Origin: Nitrosomonas sp. Nm84 | GTDB lineage: Bacteria > Pseudomonadota > Gammaproteobacteria > Burkholderiales > Nitrosomonadaceae | DNA: 64,000 bases | Assembly (NCBI RefSeq): GCF_003201565.1 | Contig: NZ_QJJP01000001.1 | Location: forward strand, 186,001-250,000 | Reading direction: 5' to 3' | Shown: piece after piece, positions 52,670-62,332 of the stretch | How the letters are laid out: every line of letters starts with the position of its first letter | Numbering within the stretch: the first letter of the stretch is position 1 | Program-made: the position numbers and the translations under genes | The notes under the pieces: generated by a model | Databases searched by the model: none | Told to the model about the DNA's origin: nothing | Seen by the model: the letters and a program-made list of their open reading frames with translations, nothing else

Positions 52670-52896
52670 ACTAGGTATCGGTGATTATGACTCATAATCG
52701 TTCCATCACACTCCCAATTTGACCATGTGCAAGGATCAATCCCTAATTTTCGGACGGTGATTTTCTGATTCCACCCCAACACTCTCCGTTTAGCTAACAA
52801 AAACTCAGCAATCGAATTAGGATTGTAATTAACAGGATCATAACCAAGAAAATTGATCAAAATCGGTGTCTTGTGATGTATATACCACTGAAGCAC
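52660..52896 (-). pseudogene. decayed helix-turn-helix (XRE-like) gene fragment
   Basis: A 78-codon frame whose middle reads INFLGYDPVNYNPNSIAEFL and then LLAKRRVLGWNQKITVRKLG, IDPCTWSNWE. It matches the small HTH proteins with LGYDP..P.TI...L...RR.LGLSQK..A..LGVDPSTL..WE. The end (CDGTIMSHNHRYLVAL) departs from the family, and the 5' part looks truncated. It overlaps the RTX relic by a few bases. Confidence 0.6.
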
Positions 52897-53069
52897 ACAA
52901 AGTGATTTTTATCACATCGAAAATTATTCTGATTCTATATGATTCTTTTGGTACGAATTTAAAGAGCAAATTAACAAAACACTTATATAAGCACCGTTTT
53001 CTAAAAGGAAAAGCATATTTCGTACATATATAAAGACATTTGTCACTCAAATTATAATGGAGGTATGCT

Positions 53070-56000
53070 ATGCCATGGAATCCGAATCAAATATCAAGTG
53101 AGATCCTTGCAGTTCATGCTGCACTCGTACCAAACGGCTTACAAGGTGAAGTAGTTTTGTTTGGAGGCGACGAGCATTGGTCAGCACAACAAGAAAGTAC
53201 TGGCAATAACTCGTGGAAAAAAACTCGTGTCTATGACGTTGCCTCGCACTTACTTGTGCCAGGTCAGGTTAAATCGCCAGATTCGGATGTATTCTGTGCG
53301 CATCACGTATTTACTGGTGATGGCCGTCTACTGATTGCGGGTGGTACCAGCGAGTGGCCAGTAGATAATGACGGCCATGCTCATGACTTACCATTTCTTG
53401 GGCACAGTCGTTGTTGGCGTTATAATCATATCCAGCGTGAGTGGATTGAGACGACACGACTCAATCGTAATCCGGTACAGCCGGGCGTGTCACGTTCTGG
53501 GGGGCGTTGGTATCCCGGATTAGTTGCAATGGGAGACGGCTCAGCTGTTGCAATGTTCGGTCACCTTGACCGCGATGACTCCCGCCATCGAAATACTCTG
53601 CCTGAGCGATTCTTCCCTAATTCACAGCAGTGGATTAACCTTCCTGGTGAGATGGCGAAACTAGGAGAACCAAATAAAGACGGACGTAGATTTCTTTTTT
53701 TTCCTCGTGCTTATGTATTACCCAACGGTAAAATATTTTCATCAACACCATTACCTACAAATTTCACTACACAAATGGATGGTTCGGATGGGCCTCATTA
53801 TTCAACCGCATTTGATGTGGCAACCGCCCAATACGTAACGCCACGAGCTTCACTTCCTGATGGAGTTCATGTGAATTGGGACTATCCCGGTGTCTTACTC
53901 CCTCTATTGCCCCGTAATGGACAGTACAATGCTCGATGTATGTATTGGAACGAAAATATACCACGATGGATTGACACCGATGCTGCATCGCCAATGTGGG
54001 TAGATGCGGGTACGAGAAGTGCTTCATTAGCAGCACGGCGCAGAACATATGGCAATGCAATTTTATTACCAACAGCCCAAGTTTGCTTTGTAGGAGGGGT
54101 ACATGTGATCAATCCAGAAGATCCAGTCCTGCAAGCAGAAATTTATACACCGGATATTAATTGGAGCAATAACACTTATGGCAATGGCCCTGGTACTTGG
54201 CAGGCAGACTCATCGAATGCAATTAATGTGCGAAATTACCATTCGACAGCACTTTTATTACCGAATGGTAAAGTCTGGGTTGCTGGGGGCAATGTTAATG
54301 CCAGCAGCGGAAATCCAGATGTTGTGGGCATTAAACAAATTGAACTATATGAACCCCCTTACATCGCTGCACCAAATCGCATTGAAATTCAAGCTGCACC
54401 TAGATTGATTAGCTATGGTGAAGAATTTGAAGTTAGGATTGATCGGAATGCGGGTACCGTAGCTCGTGCAGCTATCATTCGTAATAGCTCAGTTACACAC
54501 TCTACCGATAATGATCAGCGTTATGTTGGGCTACAAATTATTTCACATACTGGTAATACTATACGTCTACGTATGCCACCTCACGGTAACGTTGCTCCCC
54601 CTGGCTACTATATGCTATGGATCATCGATACCAATGGGCATCCATGCAAGCTCGCACGATTTTTGCGCGTAGCACATTTATCCTGCCGTGTTATAGCGGA
54701 CCGCTCAACATTTTCTGTAGAGGAAGTGCAAGCACTTGGTGGTGGTAATAACGCTCAATTTAGCAATGCCCTGTATGTTGATTTCGATGGATTCATCGAT
54801 TCTGAGCTTTCTGGGATACCAACTTATGCTATCGAATGGCGTGCTGGAAGTGGAACACTTCCAGCGAATCAAGTTCGATTGCAGTTTTCCAGGCGTTACA
54901 CCGAAACAAATCCACCGCAACCGGAAATACCCACACGCATTACTTATGCCTTTGATATCATCTTTGAGACAATGGGAGTATTTTCAGGTTGGCCTGACCC
55001 TCGGCGCGAACTAGTCATTAGATTCTCACTAGGTAGACATAGCTGTACAAGCATTATTGAGCTCAGTAAATCACCCAATCCATATATGATCGATATCAAC
55101 CCGGTCATACAAAATCCAGCGTGGTTATCAACCGATGTACGAGTATTCAAAGTTCGTATGGGACAATCGCGACTTGGAGTGAGTTTAAATTCAGCTGGTA
55201 CAGGACCTTGGGATTTTGTTCGAACAGCAATAAATCGTTTGCGAAGCGGTACCGAAAGTTTCGATTCTTTGCCAGTTGATGGGGAAGATGCGACTCTTGA
55301 TGGTGCCTATATGGCAGGCTCGCCTCCGCTACCTTCTTTCAATTTCGTCATCGCTCGTGTTCGATATCGAGCGATTACCACGGCGGCTCAAGACGTTCGT
55401 TGTTTCTTCCGAATGTGTAATGTAGCAGCAACAGGTTTAGAATTCGATCAAAATACCTTGTATCGCCGAACATTAGGTCCATCACCAGTGCCTCTGTTAG
55501 GTATATCCGGCGGAGAAATTGTTAGTATTCCGTTCTTCAATGCACCTCGTATAGAAACGATTAATGGCCAAGCTGGTGCTAATGGAATGGATTCTCAAGT
55601 CTTAGATCCAAACTACGATATTCAAACCATAACCCCAAATTCATCTGGTGCGGAGGTGGTAGCTTATTTTGGATGCTTCCTCGACATTAATTTACCAACT
55701 AAGCGCTTTCCGGCATCTCCTAGTGGTAATGGGCCATTTGATGAAAGCTCATCACTAGCTATTCGAGATTTAATACGAAGCTGGCATAACTGTTTGGTTG
55801 CTGAAGTGTATTTCGATGGAGATCCTACTCGTATTGGTGCAGGTCCATCAGATAGTGACAACCTTGCTCAACGGAATCTCGCAATTATTGGACTTGAAAA
55901 CCCAGGTTTAAAGGATTCACGTACAGCTATGCATACATTTGAAATTGCACCGTCGCGAATATCTAAAAAAGATATTGTTCCTTTGTTTGAATGGAGAGAA

Positions 56001-57002
56001 AATCATCATGCTTTTGCGGTTCATCGACATGCCATTCGTCCCGACGAGTTGTTTTTCGATTGGAATAATTTGCCACGTGATACACAAATCGCGCTGTACT
56101 TCTCCGATATTAATACAGCCGATATTCAAGCGATGCTGCATACACGTGTCAGTACGCCAGTGTTTACAATTCTTGACGATAAAACCATTCGGTTTAATGT
56201 TGGAGACTGCGCATGGCTACCGATTCCTGGTGATCGAGAAAAACGGATTCCTGTATTAATTTCTGTGATCCTCCCTGAAGGCATCGTCGAAGGTCAGATA
56301 TATCGTGCGACGATACGACAAGTGAGCGGCATAACAAACCGAATTATTGGTAGCATCACCATCGAGATGCCGGTTTCAAAAGCATCGTTTCTGTTACCGG
56401 AAGCGGAACGACAACTCTCGTTTATGGGACATATTGCGAACTCGCTAAGCCCTACAGATCGTTGGTACCCATTATTTAAACGGCTGATTCCGCACCTATC
56501 AGCACGCGTTAATGCTCTAGGTGGAAATTCTCGAAATATAAACCCAAACCCAGATGGCACAGGCAAACCTTACGTCCCAATTCAGTGGAAACCTGGTGAT
56601 CGTTTCCCTACAAATGGTTTTGGAACACCAGCACCCGACGATGGCTCTAGCAACACTTCCAATCAAGACTGTCATGCAGAAATAGGTTGGATGATCGCTA
56701 TTTGCGTAGCGATTACTTTGATTGTCATTGGATTGTTTTCGGTAAATATTGTTCTACCGTTTTTAACTGTCGCTATTGTCTTAAGTGCTGGCTTGATCCA
56801 ATATTGGAAACACCATTGCCCCATAAAATTTATCTGCCGAGTATTTTCCAGCGTGCTTTTTGGTTCAGTCATTGCGCTGAGTATATTAGGTCTTGGTCTT
56901 ACACTTTTTGGTGTAGTTATAAGAACTGAAGCAATTGTCATTTCAAGTGTAATTGCACTTGTTTCGATGTATGCATTTAGTCTGGTCAAATGTTATAAAT
57001 AA
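53070..57002 (+). CDS. galactose/glyoxal-oxidase-like protein, 1310 residues, C-terminal membrane segments
   Basis: Residues 1-540 form a kelch propeller plus early-set domain of the copper-radical-oxidase type. The active-site set of galactose oxidase is complete: Cys76 (DVFCAHH), Tyr148 (RWYPG), Tyr390-His391 (NYHSTA) and His477 (VTHSTDNDQR). Residues 545-1200 are unrecognised; a conserved-looking stretch is LIRSWHNCLVAEV (901-913) with DNLAQRNLAIIG (930-941). Four membrane helices end the protein (about 1206-1224, 1227-1245, 1261-1283, 1287-1307). No N-terminal signal peptide is visible. GGAGG lies just before the ATG. The reaction by analogy is O2-dependent alcohol or aldehyde oxidation giving H2O2; substrate, location and the role of the middle part are unknown. 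It lies in an accessory segment between gene relics. Confidence 0.8.
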   Translation: MPWNPNQISSEILAVHAALVPNGLQGEVVLFGGDEHWSAQQESTGNNSWKKTRVYDVASHLLVPGQVKSPDSDVFCAHHVFTGDGRLLIAGGTSEWPVDNDGHAHDLPFLGHSRCWRYNHIQREWIETTRLNRNPVQPGVSRSGGRWYPGLVAMGDGSAVAMFGHLDRDDSRHRNTLPERFFPNSQQWINLPGEMAKLGEPNKDGRRFLFFPRAYVLPNGKIFSSTPLPTNFTTQMDGSDGPHYSTAFDVATAQYVTPRASLPDGVHVNWDYPGVLLPLLPRNGQYNARCMYWNENIPRWIDTDAASPMWVDAGTRSASLAARRRTYGNAILLPTAQVCFVGGVHVINPEDPVLQAEIYTPDINWSNNTYGNGPGTWQADSSNAINVRNYHSTALLLPNGKVWVAGGNVNASSGNPDVVGIKQIELYEPPYIAAPNRIEIQAAPRLISYGEEFEVRIDRNAGTVARAAIIRNSSVTHSTDNDQRYVGLQIISHTGNTIRLRMPPHGNVAPPGYYMLWIIDTNGHPCKLARFLRVAHLSCRVIADRSTFSVEEVQALGGGNNAQFSNALYVDFDGFIDSELSGIPTYAIEWRAGSGTLPANQVRLQFSRRYTETNPPQPEIPTRITYAFDIIFETMGVFSGWPDPRRELVIRFSLGRHSCTSIIELSKSPNPYMIDINPVIQNPAWLSTDVRVFKVRMGQSRLGVSLNSAGTGPWDFVRTAINRLRSGTESFDSLPVDGEDATLDGAYMAGSPPLPSFNFVIARVRYRAITTAAQDVRCFFRMCNVAATGLEFDQNTLYRRTLGPSPVPLLGISGGEIVSIPFFNAPRIETINGQAGANGMDSQVLDPNYDIQTITPNSSGAEVVAYFGCFLDINLPTKRFPASPSGNGPFDESSSLAIRDLIRSWHNCLVAEVYFDGDPTRIGAGPSDSDNLAQRNLAIIGLENPGLKDSRTAMHTFEIAPSRISKKDIVPLFEWRENHHAFAVHRHAIRPDELFFDWNNLPRDTQIALYFSDINTADIQAMLHTRVSTPVFTILDDKTIRFNVGDCAWLPIPGDREKRIPVLISVILPEGIVEGQIYRATIRQVSGITNRIIGSITIEMPVSKASFLLPEAERQLSFMGHIANSLSPTDRWYPLFKRLIPHLSARVNALGGNSRNINPNPDGTGKPYVPIQWKPGDRFPTNGFGTPAPDDGSSNTSNQDCHAEIGWMIAICVAITLIVIGLFSVNIVLPFLTVAIVLSAGLIQYWKHHCPIKFICRVFSSVLFGSVIALSILGLGLTLFGVVIRTEAIVISSVIALVSMYAFSLVKCYK

Positions 57003-57060
57003 TCTTTCTTGAAATATATAACCACCTTATAGTAAATAAATTTTTGCTTAATTGCCTTAT

Positions 57061-57097
57061 CGATCAGAAATATTAAATGGTGAATTACTTCTGATCG
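57061..57097 (+). repeat. hairpin downstream of the oxidase gene
   Basis: CGATCAGAA (57061-57069) and TTCTGATCG (57089-57097) form a perfect 9-bp stem with a 19-nt loop, 59 bp after the stop. No T run follows. It could be a 3' stabiliser or an end of the transposon relic. Confidence 0.4.
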
Positions 57098-57131
57098 CAA
57101 AGGTAATTAAAACTGGAGAAGCAGAATATGA

Positions 57132-57531
57132 TTCAAACCGGTTTTGAAGAACAAAGACCTGACCAGCGATCAAACTATCAGACTGACAAGTATCCAGGCA
57201 GCAAAGAAATGTCCGAATCAACTTCGCCGTGTCGGTTACCGGGATATCACTACAGACAAACATTACATCTTTCTGACCAACAATTTTAAGCTCACTGCCA
57301 GAACCATCGCTGATATCTACAAGGCACGCTGGCAAGTGGAATTGTTCTTCAAATGGATTAAGCAAAACCTGAAGATTAAATCTTTTATTGGAGCGCGCAA
57401 AAATGCCGTGATGAATTTGAAAAACGCGACTTGATGGCTTTATTGCGAGGTGCTCCACCTAACCTTATCACGCCTCCAATATTCAGATGTCTCTACTTTG
57501 AAAGTAACGGGATAGTAGTAAGGTCGTAAGG
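57132..57531 (+). pseudogene. IS4-family transposase relic
   Basis: The frame from 57132 shows SDQTIRLTSIQAAKKCPNQL, then LTNNFKLTARTIADIYKARW and QVELFFKWIKQNLKIKSF, the C-terminal catalytic region of IS4-type transposases including the Y-(2)-R and the glutamate in QVELFFKWIK. Near 57409 the frame shifts; the other frame continues EFEKRDLMALLRGAPP to a stop at 57529-57531, typical of the family C-terminus. The N-terminal half and an internal part are missing, so it is dead. Confidence 0.8.
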
Positions 57532-57614
57532 TCATTTACTAAACTGATCGAAAATAATGGTATAAGCAAACTAAAAGCAACAAACCAAATATTCCAATTC
57601 ATTGCTGGTATAAG

Positions 57615-59084
57615 CTAAGGCCGATCATAAACCCAGCGCACCAACGCATCCATCGCAATCCGCGATTGTCCGGCTTTATCGTGATTGACAAAAAAAACGA
57701 CCACCATGCGTCGCCCTTTGTGATCCAGCAAATAACCGGAGAGCGCTCTAACATTGTTTAACGCCCCGGTTTTCATGTGCGCCATGCCTTTAACCGGCGA
57801 ATCGATAAAACGATTTTTTAAAGTCCCGTCCACTGCTGCAATCGGCAACGATGACATAAATTCCGGCATCACCGGACTGTCAAAAGCCGCCAGCAAAAGT
57901 TGCCCCATGTGGCGCGCACTGATTCGTTCCTTGCGCGATAACCCGGAGCCGTTCTCCACCACCAATTCCGGGAAACTTAATTGCTTACCTGCCAACCATC
58001 TGCGGATTGCCGCATCAGACTTGGCCAACGTAGCCGGAGCATTGTTAATGACCGCATCACCTGTGCCCAACGTTAAATACAATTGGCGTGCCGCAATGTT
58101 ATTACTGAATTTATTGATGCCACGGATGATATCCGCCAGCGGTGGAGATTGATAAATCTTCAACGGCGTCAAGCCTTGCGGTGCCTGGCCCACAACCACG
58201 TCACCATGAAACAGACCACCCTGCTGCGCCCATAGGCGCTTAAACAAGTCACGGGTATACACCGCGCTGTCTTGCAGACTCAGCATGACCGATTGCTCTC
58301 CGCACTGCCTGGAAAAATTCCCATTCAGAACAACCGTAACGTTATTTTTGTCTTCTTTATCGGCTATGACGTCAATCGCCAACAAATCGCGCCAATTACC
58401 ACACGCGCCTTGCGTGAGTTTTAAATGATTCTGTACGCGCAAAGAATCCGCTAATGGATCAATCACGACACGCACTGTATTCTTTTCAGGCTGCGGAGAC
58501 AGTTGGATAGTGGATGTTCGGTAATTAATCAGCAACGCTTCCGGAAGGATGTTGTAGGTACGGTAAGGTTGTCCGTCAAACTCGCCCGGATCATCGTTGG
58601 GAATATCATAATGCGTAGGATCCAGAATCAGATTACCTCTGATTTCATACAACCCAGTTTGACGCAAACGATGCATCAGCAACCAGAAATTCTCCAGATC
58701 CAGCTTCGGGTCACCATACCCTTTGATGACCAGATCGCCGTGTAAAACACCGTCAGTCATTTTGCCGTTGGCATATAGCAGGGTCGGCCAGGTATACGCC
58801 GGTCCCAGCAACTCCAGCCCGGCATACGTTGTCAGCAATTTCATCACGGATGCAGGGTTCATGGCCGCATCCGCATTGACCGCCACCATCGGCTGGCTTG
58901 CACCGATTTCCTGAACATACACACCCAGTGCGGTTTCCGGAATGACCAGCTGGTGCAGTTTTTGTTTGACTATGAACGGCAATTCACCGGCACATGCGGC
59001 AGCCGTGAATCCAAGCAACAGAACGAATGAACCGAGATGTTGATAAATCCGGGGCACGCTAAACAATACCCCCGCGCTCATCAT
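57615..59084 (-). CDS. dacB: D-alanyl-D-alanine carboxypeptidase/endopeptidase (PBP4)
   Basis: Class C low-molecular-weight penicillin-binding protein that trims or cuts peptidoglycan cross-links. 489 residues from the ATG at 59084, which overlaps the stop of the upstream lipoprotein gene (ATGA). Signal peptide at about 1-32. Active-site motifs: SVMK (79-82), SNN in NKFSNNIA, and KTG in MKTGALNN. Periplasmic. The 3' 70 bp also exist as a diverged relic at 52257-52326. Confidence 0.95.
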   Translation of the reverse strand: MMSAGVLFSVPRIYQHLGSFVLLLGFTAAACAGELPFIVKQKLHQLVIPETALGVYVQEIGASQPMVAVNADAAMNPASVMKLLTTYAGLELLGPAYTWPTLLYANGKMTDGVLHGDLVIKGYGDPKLDLENFWLLMHRLRQTGLYEIRGNLILDPTHYDIPNDDPGEFDGQPYRTYNILPEALLINYRTSTIQLSPQPEKNTVRVVIDPLADSLRVQNHLKLTQGACGNWRDLLAIDVIADKEDKNNVTVVLNGNFSRQCGEQSVMLSLQDSAVYTRDLFKRLWAQQGGLFHGDVVVGQAPQGLTPLKIYQSPPLADIIRGINKFSNNIAARQLYLTLGTGDAVINNAPATLAKSDAAIRRWLAGKQLSFPELVVENGSGLSRKERISARHMGQLLLAAFDSPVMPEFMSSLPIAAVDGTLKNRFIDSPVKGMAHMKTGALNNVRALSGYLLDHKGRRMVVVFFVNHDKAGQSRIAMDALVRWVYDRP

Positions 59085-59395
59085 TTCTTCAACTTGCACA
59101 TCGCAAACCCATCATCCCACCCCATGCGATATTGATCGTCCTTGTCATAGCGATTGAGGTCCTTAAAAGCCCAACTCGTTCTTTTAGCGGTTTCACAGCC
59201 ATCAATATAGCCTTGCTGGGTACTCACCGGATAGCCGGTCAGGTTGTATTTCGGTTTTGCACTTTCAGGTAGCGGGCCTGTCTGACGTTCCGGTTTTTTA
59301 GCGGGGAGCGGCTGTTTGGTTGGCATTCCGCTACACGCAGAAACAATCAGCGCGACCAAGATGATAAAAAACGATAAACGACAACGCATGCTCAA
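59081..59395 (-). CDS. putative lipoprotein
   Basis: 104 residues. A signal peptide ends at the lipobox-like VSAC, then a Pro/Lys-rich linker, then a compact domain with GYIDGCETAKRTSW and YRMGWDDGFAMCK; the two cysteines may pair. The GW.DGF.xC pattern is seen in small outer-membrane lipoproteins of unknown role. Its stop overlaps the dacB start, so the two are coupled. Confidence 0.8.
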   Translation of the reverse strand: MSMRCRLSFFIILVALIVSACSGMPTKQPLPAKKPERQTGPLPESAKPKYNLTGYPVSTQQGYIDGCETAKRTSWAFKDLNRYDKDDQYRMGWDDGFAMCKLKK

Positions 59396-59423
59396 TACCC
59401 TCAGAAATTATCCAGAGACCAGA

Positions 59424-60299
59424 CTATAAAACCGATTGCAATAACTTGCCCATTTCAGCGGGATTACGCGTGACCTTTATGCCGCATGACGCCAATACTT
59501 CCAATTTTTCCTGCGCTGTGCCCTTGCCGCCGGAAATAATCGCACCGGCATGCCCCATACGTTTACCGGGCGGCGCTGTCACGCCGGCAATGAATCCGAC
59601 TACCGGCTTTTGCATGTGATCTTTTACCCAGCGTGCGCAGTCCTCTTCATCGGTGCCGCCAATCTCGCCCACCATCAACACGGCATCGGTTTCATCATCA
59701 TCATTGAATAATTGCATCACATCAAGATGTTTGAGTCCGTTGACCGGGTCACCACCGATGCCGATACACGTGGATTGCCCCAATCCGAGTTCCATCAACT
59801 GCGCCACGGCTTCATAAGTCAACGTGCCGGAACGTGAAACCACGCCGATACGACCTTTTTTATGGATGTATCCCGGCATAATGCCGATCTTGATTTCGTC
59901 CGGCGTGATGATTCCCGGACAATTTGGGCCAATCAGACGGGTTTTCTTGCCCTGCATTTTATAGCGAGTGCGGATCATATCCCGCACCGGAATACCTTCG
60001 GTGATACAAATCACCAAGTCCAGTTCGGCTTCGACTGCTTCATCAATGGCTGCAGCAGCAAATGGCGGCGGTACATAAATAACTGAAACATTGGCGCCAG
60101 TTTGTTGTTTGGCTTCCTTGACCGTCGCATACACCGGAATGCCCTCAAAATTCTCGCCCGGTTTGCGCGGATTGACGCCGGCGACAAAACACGCTTTGCC
60201 ATTCGCATATTCGCGGCACATGCGGGTATGAAATTGCCCGGTTTTACCGGTAATGCCTTGCGTCATGACAAGGCTGTTACGGTTGATCAGGATGGACAT
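59424..60299 (-). CDS. sucD: succinyl-CoA synthetase alpha subunit
   Basis: TCA-cycle succinate-CoA ligase, alpha subunit, 291 residues. The start was set at [18 protein letters not shown] because GGAG lies 9 nt upstream. CoA-binding motif [10 protein letters not shown] near the start, the phospho-histidine in [10 protein letters not shown] (about 244-253), and [10 protein letters not shown] are diagnostic. Malate-CoA ligase (MtkB) is a close relative, but no serine-cycle genes are near. Follows sucC after 39 bp. Confidence 0.94.
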   Translation of the reverse strand: MSILINRNSLVMTQGITGKTGQFHTRMCREYANGKACFVAGVNPRKPGENFEGIPVYATVKEAKQQTGANVSVIYVPPPFAAAAIDEAVEAELDLVICITEGIPVRDMIRTRYKMQGKKTRLIGPNCPGIITPDEIKIGIMPGYIHKKGRIGVVSRSGTLTYEAVAQLMELGLGQSTCIGIGGDPVNGLKHLDVMQLFNDDDETDAVLMVGEIGGTDEEDCARWVKDHMQKPVVGFIAGVTAPPGKRMGHAGAIISGGKGTAQEKLEVLASCGIKVTRNPAEMGKLLQSVL

Positions 60300-60338
60300 G
60301 ACCACTACTCCTTCAATGGATAATCACGCTTAAAATTA

Positions 60339-61502
60339 TTAAACTTTGGCGGCATTAACCGCTTTTTGTGCCGCATCGGCCATGTTATCCGCCGAGGTGA
60401 TGGTCAAACCGGAGTCTGCCAGAATTTTTTTGCCCAGATCCACGTTGGTACCTTCCAACCGCACCACCAGCGGTACTGCGAGCCTCACATCGCGGGCCGC
60501 CGCTACCACACCCTGCGCAATGACATCGCATTTCATAATACCGCCAAAAATATTCACCAGAATGGCTTGCAGCTTGGTGTTACGTAGCATCAATTTAAAC
60601 GCTTCAGTGACTTTCTCAGCGTTCGCTCCGCCGCCGACATCGAGAAAATTGGCTGGGTTACCACCATACAATTTGATGATATCCATCGTTGCCATCGCCA
60701 AACCCGCGCCATTGACCAGGCAACCAATATTGCCGTCCAGTGGAATATACGATAACTCGTGCTCGGATGCCTCAATTTCAATCGGATCTTCCTCATCCAG
60801 ATCACGCAGTGCGATAATCTCGGGATGGCGAAACAATGCGCTATCGTCAAAATTCATTTTGGCGTCAAGCGCGATCACCTGTTTTTCAGCGGTCAATGCC
60901 AGCGGATTGATTTCCAGCAACGACGCATCGGATTCATCAAAAGCCTGATATAACCCTTGCAATAGCAAGGTGGCTTGCGGCAAACTTTGTGCAGGTATGC
61001 CGATTTTCATGGCAATGTCTCGCGCTTCCTGCTCGCGTAATCCCGCGACCGGATCAATAAACACTTTATGAATCTTCTCCGGAGTTTCAGCGGCCACCTT
61101 TTCGATTTCCATGCCGCCTTCCGAACTCGCCATCAAACACACACGCTGTTGACGTCGATCCACCACCATACCAACGTAAAATTCCTTCTCGATATGCACG
61201 CCCTGCTCGATAAAAAGCCGATGCACCACCTGTCCTTCCGGACCGGTCTGATGGGTAACCAAGTGCATATTTAAAATTTCGCTCGCGCGCTGCCGCACTT
61301 CCTCCAATGATTTGGCCACTTTCACCCCGCCACCCTTACCGCGCCCACCGGCATGAATCTGCGCTTTGACCACCCATACCCCGCCACCCAGTTGCTGCGC
61401 AGCGCTTACCGCATCGTCAACACTGAAACAAGCTATGCCTTTCGGTGTGACAACCCCATATTTTTGCAAAATCTCTTTTGCCTGATACTCGTGAATTTTC
61501 AT
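60339..61502 (-). CDS. sucC: succinyl-CoA synthetase beta subunit
   Basis: ADP/GDP-grasp subunit, 387 residues. Start [17 protein letters not shown] with AAGGA upstream; the upstream extension was rejected. ATP-grasp motif [15 protein letters not shown] (about 46-60), and [13 protein letters not shown] near the C-terminus. Malate-CoA ligase beta is an alternative. Pairs with sucD. Confidence 0.95.
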   Translation of the reverse strand: MKIHEYQAKEILQKYGVVTPKGIACFSVDDAVSAAQQLGGGVWVVKAQIHAGGRGKGGGVKVAKSLEEVRQRASEILNMHLVTHQTGPEGQVVHRLFIEQGVHIEKEFYVGMVVDRRQQRVCLMASSEGGMEIEKVAAETPEKIHKVFIDPVAGLREQEARDIAMKIGIPAQSLPQATLLLQGLYQAFDESDASLLEINPLALTAEKQVIALDAKMNFDDSALFRHPEIIALRDLDEEDPIEIEASEHELSYIPLDGNIGCLVNGAGLAMATMDIIKLYGGNPANFLDVGGGANAEKVTEAFKLMLRNTKLQAILVNIFGGIMKCDVIAQGVVAAARDVRLAVPLVVRLEGTNVDLGKKILADSGLTITSADNMADAAQKAVNAAKV

Positions 61503-61735
61503 CAATACATCCTTATCAGTATGTCGATCACATGCCAATATTAGCAGTATATCTTAATCATTTATCTGGTAACTTACGGATTACCAAATAAAAAATACGG
61601 TGCAATGCACTCTGCTTATAGGTACATTACAACAATATGCCTTATGCGTTAAACTTTCAACCATTCAGCGATAGGATTATGCTCTGCAACGGATCGTGCG
61701 TCGTTTATCCATTTTTTGCTATTTTAGTTAAATCA
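61503..61735. other. intergenic region upstream of sucC
   Basis: AT-rich, presumably the sucC promoter region. No gene recognised up to the IS relics. Confidence 0.5.
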
Positions 61736-61919
61736 CCTCCGGCAAAGCCGGAGGCTTATATTTGTTAGCCCCTCAAAAAGAGGCGAAAGCCGATGCTACC
61801 TAAAGGCAGCATCGGCTACCAAGTTTGAGCTGGTCATAATGTTTGTCCTCCTTCTCTTGATTACGGATGTATTCCCTAACCATCTCTCCACCCAATCCGA
61901 TTGTTGATACAAAATAAGT
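61736..61919 (-). pseudogene. IS200/IS605 TnpA C-terminal relic with subterminal hairpin
   Basis: On the minus strand an open frame reads TYFVSTIGLGGEMVREYIRN then QEKEDKHYDQLKL, the C-terminus of Y1 transposases of the IS200/IS605 group, ending in TAG at 61800. Beyond it are two hairpins: AGCCGATGCT/AGCATCGGCT (61788-61797 and 61808-61817, within the frame's end) and CCTCCGGC/GCCGGAGG (61736-61743 and 61747-61754), the latter typical of the imperfect palindromes at IS200/IS605 ends. The catalytic part is missing. Confidence 0.8.
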
Positions 61920-62250
61920 ATGCTGAAGAGCGGTTAGAATCGGAGTTACGCAAGGAAGCGCTCGAAAAAAGTGGTAGCGCCCTGGCAGCGGCGCGACATG
62001 GCTAAACAGGCTGTAAGCAAAGAAAGACAGTATCCGCCTAGCCTACGATATCTATGGTATCAGCGAAACCTGCTATCGTTACCGGCTTGGGCTCAGTGCT
62101 GATAACCGTATTATTGCTGATTGGCTGCTGCGGTTGACACACAATCAGCGAAATTGGGGTTCTGGCTTATGCTTTCTGTATTTGCGCAATGTGGAGGGCT
62201 TTGCCTGGAACCACAAGCGTGTTTACCGTATTTATCGGGAGTTGGATTAG
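61918..62250 (+). pseudogene. IS3-family transposase relic (end of orfA and start of orfB)
   Basis: Just after the IS200 relic the frame YAEERLESELRKEALEK gives the end of an IS3 OrfA. OrfB begins near 61998 (MAKQAVSKERQ), shifts frame, then continues LAYDIYGISETCYRYRLGLS, LLRLTHNQRNWGSGLCFLYL and WNHKRVYRIYRELD to TAG at 62250. This is the N-terminus of IS3 OrfB. The DDE catalytic domain is missing, and a frameshift is present, so it is dead. Confidence 0.8.
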
Positions 62251-62332
62251 GGTGTTAACCTCTACTTCTAACTTCGGTTAATAATGGGAGAATTACCCCT
62301 GGAATTCTCCGAATTATACTCGGTACTTTTAT

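Noticed and set aside
57057-57458. 133-codon minus-strand frame downstream of the oxidase
   Set aside because: Antisense shadow of the IS4-type transposase relic.
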